Shown: positions 55,280 to 64,000 of the stretch, in pieces | Layout: every line of letters starts with the position of its first letter | Numbering within the stretch: position 1 is the first letter of the stretch | Assembly (NCBI GenBank): GCA_030248195.1 | Contig: JASAND010032069.1 | Coordinates: 62,001 to 126,000 of the forward strand | Source: Trissonchulus latispiculum | Taxonomy: Eukaryota; Nematoda; Enoplea; Enoplida; Ironidae | Reading direction: 5' to 3' | Length of the DNA stretch: 64,000 nt | The notes under the pieces: generated by a model | What the model saw: the letters and a program-made list of their open reading frames with translations, nothing else | Told to the model about the DNA's origin: nothing | Database searches by the model: none | Program-made: the position numbers and the translations under genes

Positions 55280-55285
55280 TTTATT
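55280..55285 (-). terminator. Poly(A) signal AATAAA of the Rab gene
   Basis: AATAAA on the minus strand, about 20 nt after the stop codon at 55305. No other AATAAA lies closer. Confidence 0.6.
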
Positions 55286-55304
55286 TATGTACAAAAGAAA
55301 TGGT

Positions 55305-58300
55305 TCACTGCCAACAGCAAGGAATAGCAGTCCCCCTTGAGCTTCCGACAACACTGAGTCGAGGAGTTATCATTCCTTGAATGCTTTGATTCTGTTTAGC
55401 TGCCAGTTCTCTGAAAGCATGACATATCAACAAGATTTACAACCTTAAAAGCAGGTAAAAAAGGTAAAGTGACCCCTGGAGAGAACTCCAACCTACAGAA
55501 GATTATAGGGTGCCGGTGCTTATCTCCGGATTCACAGCCCGAAGACAAACTTAAACCGAAGCCGAAGCCCAAACTTAAAAGCGACGAGACTAGGGGCAAA
55601 CGTTTTGCTCTATTTAATGAATTAAATTATGACTCTGTTCCCTTGAAATCAGCAGGGGGACTATATTTATTTTTTCTTCCATCGGTATATAGTCGTATGT
55701 ATGTAATAATAATAGTGATCAATTTTATGTGAAACCTCTGATTTCAAGTTGACAAGTATTAAGTTAATTTGGGAAAAACAGAGATGTGTAGTTAAGTAGG
55801 TTAGACATGCTTCTTTACAGCTACGTAAATAAAAAACTGTCGTGTACTATGTAGTGTTGTTATGATAAATCAAAAACAGAAATCAAAACTGAATCAAAAC
55901 CAATTTTTGGGTTTTGATTTAATCAAAACTCAAATCAAATATCAAAGCTCAGACAATAAAAAAATCAAAACTCAAAGGCAAAATAATCAAGAAACAAAAC
56001 CAGAAAAATCAAACTGGGTCTTGTTTCATGACTGATGACTGAATCAAACCTAGTTTTGATTCAGCGTTGAATCAAAACCTAGTTGCAATGACCTAAAAAT
56101 CCTAGAAAAAATATCCCAAAAGTCGCCCCCTTCTGAGTTCCGAAAACACAAGCTAAAAATCTGTAAAAATCACAACTTTTAGGGTTTTGATTTATCAAAA
56201 ATCAAATCAAAACTTCGAGAGTATTGATGAAAAATCCAAAATCAAATCAAAGCTAAATGCTAAAATCAAAATAACACTACTGTGTTCTTGGTACCGTAAC
56301 GATACACTTCTTTAAGCAGTAACAGAAATTATATCCAAAATAAAGTTTTCTTACTTGGCCACTGTGATGAACGCTAGCTCTACATTATGACCTGTTTTAG
56401 CACTGGTTTCAATGTAATGCGCACCATATTCCTGAAAGTAATGTAAGATTAGAGTTGCAACCATCATCAGTGTAACGTGGGTCGCTACTCGCTTTCTAGT
56501 TTAAAACATTTGGTTAGTAAATCTTGTCGTAGTGCTTTACTAAGCAACAAACACTACTTGGACTGCTACAAATTTCGAAGGAGTAGTTTGCAAAACTTTG
56601 AAAGAAATCTCTCAAAACTTTAAGAAGTGTCATTTATCGTTTAGACTTAATTTAGATTTGGAACCCCACTAAAATAAAGATACGAATGAAATCATCTAAA
56701 CTTTGTGTATTGAAGATTATTTAAATTTCTTTGTATTTTCCTTTACTAGTGTACTCTATTTAGGCAGCCGAGAATCCCGCCCTGGACAACATCTTTCAAT
56801 CCTGATTTCAACTTTCACGATGATTAATAACAAAACTAACTTCAGCAAGCTTCGCAGCAACATCTGAGGGGATCGCTCTGGCATTTGTCATGTCAATTTT
56901 GTTTCCTACCAGAATGGCTACCGTATTTTCACTGGCATATTCTTTGATTTCATCAAGCCATTTCTAAACACACAAACGCACATGGACCGCATGCAAATAA
57001 AAGTTAGAATAATTAAATGGAAACAGAGGCTAGCCGAAACAGACAGGGCCTGGGTATCGTAGTATCCAATATTTTCTACGTGGGAAAGACTGGATCAAAT
57101 ATGGTTTGCACTCACTCTGACGTTGAGGAAACTGGATTTGTTAGTGACATCGAAAACCAACAGAATTCCTGAAATAGGAAATTTTCACTTCTTACTTTTA
57201 TTTAAATTTTTTAATTTTAAAAGAAATGTTAATTAAACTAACATAGTAGCCTTTCTATATTGATCCACAATTCATATATCATATTTTATATCAATCGATT
57301 CGCTTTCTATTTTTATATGTAGTAAAGAGTCTTTTAATATTTGCTGAATAACACCATGGTCTTTGTCTAACCGTTTGCATCCCTGTAATATGCATGAGTA
57401 ATTGAGCGAAATCTTTCTTGGCCCGCCGTGTCCCAGATCTAAAACAAAGTGATCGTCTCCTTCTATATTAGAAAATTCCGACTATACGCATTAAAATGTC
57501 CAGATTTTCCAACCAAGATTTTACAAAGCATGTGTTAACAAATTTTTGAAGTAAGACAGTTTACTGGTTTAATAAAACATTCGATGAATGAAGTAACCGG
57601 GGTGGACTGGCTTTACTTTAGAAATGGCCTCAACTTAGAAGAATATCTACTGTACGACAATGTGCCAATTACAGTCTGGCCGGAGGTGGCTTTCGGGCGT
57701 GAGTCTAAAGTTCACTGACATCTGGGTCCAGAATGCCCTTGATAAAGCGAAAATAAGATGTAAGCTATTTCCCGGAATCCGAATTTGCACATGCCCGGGT
57801 AGGATTTTCCTGGCCCTGGTCCAGGAAAATGTAGGCCTGCATTGAACTGTAACAGTATCAATATCAACCGTACATGTGCCTGAGGGGTTGGGGGGTGCCC
57901 CCCTCAGACCTGGACCTCCCACCCCAAAGGGGTCCCTCATCCCCCCACCAGAATCCGGATATTTCCGGTTTTTTATTTTTTTTATTTTTTTAGTTGTTTC
58001 CGGTTTGTTTTTTGTTCACCCCCCAGAACTTCCTCTCCTGCACATGTCTGATATCAACAAGTACATGCAACTGACCTGTAGCTTGGCTTTCAAGCCGTCT
58101 ACCTCAACCAGCTTATTCTAAACATAGAAGTACATACTATGTTGAGGCAATGCTGGCAAGAAGAAGGTTCATTGAAAACTTCAGCCAATCACAGACTAGA
58201 GTTTATTTGGAGGTAATTGGACAGGAATTCCTAAGGTACAATTACTTTAAGCTTGATAATTTCATGCAACTCAATCGCCCTGAGAATTGCCCATTACATT

Positions 58301-58975
58301 ATGCTCTCTACGTTGCTGACAAAATTGCGTAATTTGTAGATATTAAGCATAATTTGCACCTTCTGTCTCCAGGTTTACCTTGTAGTCCACACCAACTGTT
58401 GATATGAAATTGTTTTTCAGGAAAGTGTTGTTCTTGAATCGAAGAAGCAGACAAGTTTTACCGGTGCAGGAATCACCGATCAGCATTATCTGAAAAAATA
58501 GAAACTTATAGTTACATTGTTTCTGCATACATGTTTTAATACAATTTAATGTCCTTGTTTGGACAGCCCTCACCTTTTGGCTGTGTAGGCCATTTCCATT
58601 TCACCGAATGGTGATAATAATTATAAGCTAATAAGATACGATTTGAGAAGTGATAACAGGCGGTTTAACCCGTGCCTAGGTTCCTCTATAATGATTTTTC
58701 TCGAATCGTATCTTTTCTCAGTCCTTAGTTTTCCGGGTCGTCATCACCGTTGCAAAAGGGTGCCTCAAACTAGGCTTTCGTTACTTTTTGCATCACTAAA
58801 AATACCGTAAATTTGTCAACTTATTTACTATATACTATTCTGCAAACAAAATCTACAGTCAACTGGTATTGGTTACCTTTGCAGCAAAATTATAAAATTG
58901 ACCGTAAGTACTGTCTCTTCTAGTGATGTTAGGATCCGAAGGGACACCAAGCTTACAGTTATTCTCTGAGTCCAT
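55305..58975 (-). CDS. Rab-family small GTPase, Rab26/Rab37 type, eight exons
   Basis: Exons (minus): 58877-58975, 58379-58489, 58076-58117, 57372-57438, 57116-57168, 56841-56963, 56355-56431, 55305-55410; 678 nt, 225 residues, all GT-AG and phase-consistent. G motifs: P-loop GDSCTGKT (38-45), switch I FISTVG (Thr64), WDTAGQE (86-92), NKID (145-148), ETSAK (173-177). The C terminus is CCWQ (222-225), a double-Cys geranylgeranylation site. CLL-x-RFK-x-x-x-FL, FISTVG-x-D and THAYYRDA are features of Rab26/37, which act on secretory granules and vesicle-lysosome traffic. Length matches Rab37 (about 223). The P-loop is unusual: Cys-Thr replaces the normal Gly-Val, which may alter nucleotide handling. 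The 42-bp third exon is a microexon. A MITE fills intron 7. The start is the first Met of exon 1. Confidence 0.92.
55455..55665 (+). repeat. Dispersed repeat, longest copy, next to the last Rab exon
   Basis: The first 85 bp match 48709-48795; the segment 55590-55660 (GGGGCAAACGTTTTGCTCTA ... CTTGAAATCAGCAGGGG) matches the arms of the foldback at 53315-54010. It lies inside intron 7 of the Rab gene. Probably a SINE-like family with internal variants. Confidence 0.55.
55849..56282. mobile_element. MITE with ATCAAAAC arrays in Rab intron 7
   Basis: Ends GTAGTGTTGTTATGAT and ATCAAAATAACACTAC are inverted. Between them are more than a dozen AATCAAAAC/GTTTTGATT units in both orientations and little else. 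Flanks CGTGTACT / TGTGTTCT are similar at six of eight positions, so an 8-bp (hAT-like) duplication is possible but not clean. Confidence 0.6.
57600..58070. repeat. GC-rich repeat-like segment in Rab intron 3
   Basis: Contains hairpins such as GAGGGGTTGGGGGGTGCCCCCCTC near 57880 (described as G-run/C-run arms) and CATTTTCCTGG/CCAGGAAAATG around 57808-57832. Composition differs from the rest of the intron, so a transposon insertion is likely, but no ends were defined. Confidence 0.35.
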
Positions 58976-61639
58976 TAAAGTGTAATATTACCAAAATTAG
59001 ACACATCTGAAACTGTAAAACAGAATTGAATTGAAACTAATCAATCTAATGAAACTACTGAAACATTTCAACTCTCAAAGCACAGAAAGCTCAGTAGGAA
59101 AAACAAAGAATACTGTTCCAATGAAATCAGGAAAGTTCCAGAAGTTTCACTTTTGTCCGACTGAAAACTGTGTGTACAAACTATGACGTTTGATTTAATC
59201 TGACTGAAGTAAACACAAATAGTGTAAGAAGTATATATTTATTTAGTATTAACTATCAGCAAAACAACTTACAAAATGGCAACTCTGAGATTCCGAGTGT
59301 TTCATTCAATTTATTTTTACATTTTTATTTTTATTTTACATAATTCTGTCAAAGCTTTATGGTCAATCAACATTTGTTTCACGGTGATATTATATAAAAT
59401 AGAGCAAGAGTTCAGAACTGATTTTTTTCCTCCATTTTCGGAATTCCTGCATTTAAAAACTAACAACTACAGCTTGAACATAGCATGAACGGGACGGGCC
59501 TTGAACGTTGAGCGTCAGAAAAGCCATCGACCATTAGTAATAGTTAGTAGTAGTAGTAATAGTAGTAGTAGTACATGCGAGATCTGTCAGATATGTAGTT
59601 GTAGTACAAATTAAATGATAAGAAAATAGTTTTTGACAATCAGTAAATGGAGTTGGTAGTTAGTTTGTCCTATGCCAAAATATACCTATGCTGCAGTTTC
59701 TAGCAGAACTATCATGTTAGTAAAGTCAAGTGAAGACAGCTTATGTAAGCTTAAAGTTAGGGCACAGTGAGTAAACAAATGACTATTTCACTGCGTTAGC
59801 TATGCAGAGAGAGATTATAAAACCTGCGACAAAGCAGTTTATAATACAACGTCTATAGAAGGCACGAAAAGGAAATAAAGGTAGAGACTTTGAGATAAAG
59901 CCTATTTCTTGTGATGTCGCATCAGACTGAATTTTGATTTGAAATGAGAGTTTCTATGAGAAAAGAACTCTATACTTCTCTGGCTTAGTTTATCATTGTA
60001 TTAATTATTTACAACGGCATCTTGAATTGGCTTTAGCCTCCCTCGAATATGATCACCTGCAAACTTTCAGAGGAAAACTTTAGGAGGTAGCAGAAAGAGG
60101 GAAACTGAACTGATGTAGGTAGGCTGCACGTGTTCCAAGAGGCACTACCTACACAAGTAGTAGTCCTATGATAAGATTTCTTCAGATAAACTAATTTCTA
60201 GCACGATACAATCACACGTTCAAAAAGCGAGCCCTCGTGTGGTCTCTTACATGTCAAAACTGTAGTTAAAAACGGCATTTTTTATCAAACTCCGAGTAAT
60301 TTACCAAGAATGTACAAGGGGTCAGTCAGTCTGAGAGGAGCTATCATAGTACAAAACACCTTACCATTATCTTGGGTAAACTTGGATTTTGATAGTCACG
60401 GTAACGTCTGATAATTACTATGTTTAATCATAGTAATTCAGGTTAACTAAACTCTTCCTCGTTCAAATATTGTAAAAAAACATTTGAATGGTCAGTATCA
60501 TAACCGCAATACCAACAGAGTGCAGTGAAGTGGCTGGAAACATGTTCAGTTTATCAGTAAAAAAGGGAGCCTACTCTTCTGTGATGAGATCTAGTGAAAG
60601 ATCACCTATGAGTTATTTTTAATTTACTATAATTTAACTGTAATTTAATTAATTCAACTCCGGTACCCGTCCGAGAATCGTTTCAATGCTGCGTCTATTG
60701 TACACAAACAACATACTGTAGTACTGTACTTCTTCTTCCATACCGTAGCCATAGTTAGTTATATACTGTTTACCATGCCAAGTACAGTTAGCAATCTCGG
60801 TCAGAGTGTATGAAACCTACTGAAGCACCACACTTAGTTGAAGCTAGAAAACAGTAACTGTAAGCAGTGATTGAAATACAGTTTATTACATCTAGGATGA
60901 AAGCACAACCAATGGTTTCATGAGAATCATCATAACTTGCTTCATATGACAGAATGATTCAATTTTTGCTTCCAAAACAAGCAGAAGCTAAGCTAAGTGA
61001 TCTGTCTATTGATTTCAGAGAGGTGAGAAGGGAAGAGAAAAAAAGAAGTGAAAACTTGACGACATTTAAAAGAGAGACGGTCGCCTACCTATTTCATTTC
61101 CTACTTTAGAATAATTAGTCACACTGATCAGCTTTAACAGACAGTCGCCAATAGAATTCTGGATCACTTTATAAAAGGATTTGTCAATTTCAGGCCAACT
61201 TCACTTCAGTTGGTGTGTCGTCATGAAAAGATGGGCTGAGGGGTGGGGGTTTGCTCTAAACTATACATTTTCTGTGATAGTGTCAACTGTCACACAGGGA
61301 ATCCTACTGGAAGGACCCAAAGAACCAGAACCTTCCCGCTAACAATGGGTGGTCTCGAAAGGGCTATTAGATCTAGAGAGTTGCCAAGCTCTAATTTGCC
61401 TCCGAAAGAAGACTGTTAAATTGGCCGACGGACCATTACATATCAGTTCAGCCCTGATAAACAGGCGGTCAGAACTCAGGATCATTTAACAATATTATAT
61501 TCTTCTTTTGGAAACTTTTCCGTCACAGTTCTTTCAGTATTAAAGGAATTAAGCATGAAAAAGTTATCATCTTCTAGACGTTCACCTGATACCATTAATT
61601 TTATTAATACGTATTGAAAATGGGTCCTTTTAGTATTAC
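58976..61639. other. 5' flank of the Rab gene and intergenic sequence, nothing assigned
   Basis: No promoter element could be placed. A TAGTAG/TAGTAA microsatellite lies at 59540-59575. A plus-strand ATG frame (59276-59488, AT-rich and hydrophobic at its start) has no supporting features. Remaining sequence is AT-rich with no recognisable exons. Confidence 0.35.
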
Positions 61640-61706
61640 CAAGAGTGCATAATTGCACTATTATTAAGAAGAAAACTAATATATAGAAGAAAATCATGGA
61701 CTCTTG
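61640..61706. mobile_element. 67-bp miniature of the CAAGAG element family
   Basis: Begins CAAGAGTGCATAAT and ends ATCATGGACTCTTG, flanked by perfect 7-bp duplications GTATTAC at 61633-61639 and 61707-61713. Only the terminal seven or so bases are clearly inverted; the middle is AT-rich and unrelated to the larger copies. It shows that very little besides the ends is needed for mobilisation. Confidence 0.78.
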
Positions 61707-61713
61707 GTATTAC

Positions 61714-62872
61714 GTACATCCAAAACCAGGAAGATATATGCAGTAGCCGAAGACGTAGGAAAAACTTGGGAACACTTTATATAAAGTGACAGCACAGCAT
61801 ATCTAACATAATAGATAAGCTATATTTTTAATGTAATAATGAGTGCCTTTTTAGAATTGGTTTATCTAACCTAGTTCCGTGCATCCTACTCACTATTTAT
61901 TTCTAGTTCAAAAGGCATATTAAGCATTATCACAGTGACAGTGCCACATAAGCCGGTCTAGTGAACCACTACAGAGCGGTCATAGCTAGAATAATCTGCA
62001 TCAGAAAACCTGAAAAATAGATACCACAAAAATATGATAGATGCCTGATAAAGTCCTAGGTAATTATTCAACGGTTTATTAAGCCAACCGTTAAAGCTTA
62101 AATAAAGCTTAAATAGCTGTATCCTGAAATCCATGAGAAGAGCTATTATTTAAAAAAAATAAATGAGGTAACCTGTCCCCGGCTGGCATACCAAATACGC
62201 TGGGAAGAAATTAAAAGCTAAACATGAGAGCTAAGACCTTAGATCTCTTATCTGAGGCAGAACCCTTTGCCATGTAAAAGAAGAAGTAATGAGCTCGGAG
62301 GTTTACCTGGGCTCAATTATAATGCCCACTGTTTAGAGCTTAGTTTAGCTAATTGCAACTAGCAAAGTGAAATAGTAGAAGGTATGTAGAAACCTTTCAG
62401 ACGGAGCTGAGGTCTTTCCCTATCAAACCTTCCCACAATTATAATGAAATTAGCCGCTGTCAAAGCCACGCATTTCATCTAGAAATCCTTCCCTAATTAT
62501 ATAAAGTCCTCCCAGTTTTCACTCAAAATTCGACTCAATGGGTGGTCTAACGCATTCTCCTTAGATAGAAGAAAAGAGAGAGATACTAAAATGGATTATG
62601 TTCTGCCTTCAGGTTCAGACTGTGATGAGAAAGAAGTAGCTTCTTCAAAAACTTCCGGACCCGGAGCAAAATAAGCACACACTCTCAAAATAGGGTAACT
62701 CTCTCTCACACTGCGTATAGAGGAAAAGTGTAATATGACTGATGTAAGATAGAGCTCCATTTCCGACCGTTTTTAAGACAAACGTAATGGACAGACACTT
62801 AAACCTTGATCAATGAACACTGTTTACTTTTACTACAGCTGTACTAGGTTCAGTTTATGTCGTAGTAATTTC
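61714..62872. other. Unassigned sequence
   Basis: AT-rich. A 27-codon ATG ORF at 62591-62674 (MDYVLPSGSDCDEKEVASSK...) has coding-like composition but nothing else to support it. A GATCTAGAG-type hairpin is not convincing. Confidence 0.25.
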
Positions 62873-63034
62873 TGTATTCAGTAAATACTGTATTTACTGG
62901 CCGATTTCAGTAAATACGGTATTTACTAGTAAGAATGGTATTTTCTTTAAACTTCCTATGTTTACACGTAAATACCATTTTTACTGAAACTCGTCCAGTA
63001 AATACTGCATTTTCTAGTAAATTCTGTATTTTGT
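62873..63034. repeat. Array of palindromic AGTAAATAC motifs
   Basis: Two near-perfect palindromes, each CAGTAAATAC, one base, then its reverse complement (62879-62899 and 62908-62928, the second with one mismatch), followed by two imperfect ones (about 62967-62990 and 62996-63034). GTAAATA fits the forkhead-factor consensus RYAAAYA, but this could equally be a transposon subterminal array. Confidence 0.55.
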
Positions 63035-63106
63035 CTTAAACGACATTATCTTTGTGTGTGGCTAGGGGTTCAAAGGTCATGCCGACGTCATATTTAAAGC
63101 CAAAAG

Positions 63107-63600
63107 ATAGGTCAGACTACACTCTTAGAAATGTTCCAGTAGAAACTACAGGAATTACTTTTGTACATGATAAATACAAAAGCTTTTGTAGAAATTACAG
63201 GTTAAGTCTTACAATTTCTACAGGACGTCGTTGGTAGTTTTTATCGGACCTGCTTAGGTAGAATGGATTACAGGTTAGACCAGTATTCAATACAAATGAA
63301 ACCTGTAGTTGTCACTGGTTTACAGGTCTATTCCACTGCAAAGTACTCGATACGCTGATATTGCAAATTGAGTATATAAGGGTGGCAGTGATCGTAATTT
63401 TGAAGACTTAAATTTTTGAATTTTTTAAAATTTTTAGTCTTTGAACACCCCGTGTGTGAATTTTTTGTAACGACCGCTCCCTGCCGAAAATATTTTGGGA
63501 GGAACTCCCAGCACCTGCCCACCTTTTTCAAATAACAGGCCGCTCCAGTAAAATTTACAGGTCATGCAAAAACTATCTGATTTATAATTGTCAAAAGTTG
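63107..63600. mobile_element. Second copy of the GTAGAAA-TACAGG TIR element (partial)
   Basis: Matches 21488-22500 from GTCAGACTACACTCTTAGAA onward, including GCTGATATTGCAAATTGAGT, ACACCCCGTG and GCTCCCTGCCGAAAATATTT. It lacks the hAT element that splits the other copy. The right end is not found: similarity fades near 63600. Confidence 0.6.
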
Positions 63601-64000
63601 AAACTATAGATGTAGCGGGGCTAGTAGGTTTTCCTAAGTACTAACACCGTTACCACGCCCAGACGTAGCGGACGCGGAGACCGTGGCACAGATGGATAAC
63701 TGACCGACTACAGGAGACGGTCGGTAGCCTCGCCAGATAATATACGCAGGGGCAGATCCGATCCTAAGGGTGAGATGGCTCGCACTCTCACTCACTCAGA
63801 ATACCTAGCAGGAGCTCAGAAAGACTTAGCCTAACTAAATACACTTTAATAAAAGGATGAAACAACAAGTTATAATTATAATATAACAACAAAGTGAGAA
63901 TTTGACTCCCCTAGTGAGAATTTCCCCCAATCACGTAGCTCCCAAGTCACGAGGGGGGGGGGGAACCCACCCAATCCCAAACATACACGTTGGGGGAGCT
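63601..64000. other. Unassigned sequence at the right edge
   Basis: Starts TGTAGCGGGGCTAGTAGG, a phrase reminiscent of gypsy LTR starts (TGTAGCGG), followed by moderately GC-rich sequence and a G run at 63950. An LTR running off the window is possible, but there is no partner to compare. Confidence 0.2.

Noticed and set aside
59276..59488. AT-rich ATG frame with a hydrophobic start, as a secreted protein
   Set aside because: Composition alone can explain the hydrophobic run; no splice, poly(A) or family support.
1..64000. CRISPR arrays, bacterial operons, Shine-Dalgarno sites
   Set aside because: The window is eukaryotic: spliced genes, poly(A) signals and eukaryotic transposons. Regular direct repeats with unique spacers were not seen.

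Overview
The window is a stretch of animal (metazoan, probably invertebrate) nuclear genome. The sequence is AT-rich, has GT-AG introns, and carries two multi-exon genes of animal families: a Rab26/37-type small GTPase and a four-transmembrane protein of the claudin/PMP22/EMP superfamily. Most of the rest is transposable elements. I cannot name the species. No database search was run, so family assignments rest on motifs read by eye.

Layout. 1-3.2 kb: a decayed fragment of a transposon- or virus-type DNA polymerase B protein at the left edge, and two splice-flanked candidate exons, all on the minus strand. 3.2-20.4 kb: a very large imperfect inverted repeat. Each arm carries a Ty3/gypsy integrase fragment pointing outward. 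The loop holds an RTE/CR1-like LINE fragment and a decayed L1/Tx1-like LINE. 20.4-24.7 kb: the claudin-like gene (minus), with transposons in both introns. 24.7-29.7 kb: mostly non-coding, with one candidate terminal exon and one transposon with an 8-bp target duplication. 29.7-33.8 kb: three DNA transposons nested inside one another. 33.8-37.4 kb: coding-like fragments on the plus strand and a compact two-exon small gene (minus). 37.4-47.7 kb: a second nest, in which a hAT-type element holds a Harbinger-like MITE, which holds a 9-kb gypsy-type LTR element that keeps gag but lacks a recognisable reverse transcriptase. 49.4-54.3 kb: more MITEs, a TTAA-flanked element with its own insertions, and a tRNA-like sequence. 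55.3-59.0 kb: the complete eight-exon Rab gene (minus). 59-64 kb: mostly unassigned, with a 67-bp miniature element and a palindrome array.

The most distinctive signal is a family of inverted-repeat elements with CAAGAG termini, at 5.2, 12.1, 49.4 and 61.6 kb plus one solo end at 26.2 kb. They make 7-bp target duplications that fit the dyad-symmetric consensus RTANTAY. An unoccupied copy of one target is present in the opposite arm of the large inverted repeat. Many elements here can be delimited to the base because target duplications, and sometimes empty sites, survive.

The host genes show no functional link to one another: membrane trafficking (Rab), membrane/junction (claudin-like), and an unknown small secreted or membrane-anchored protein.
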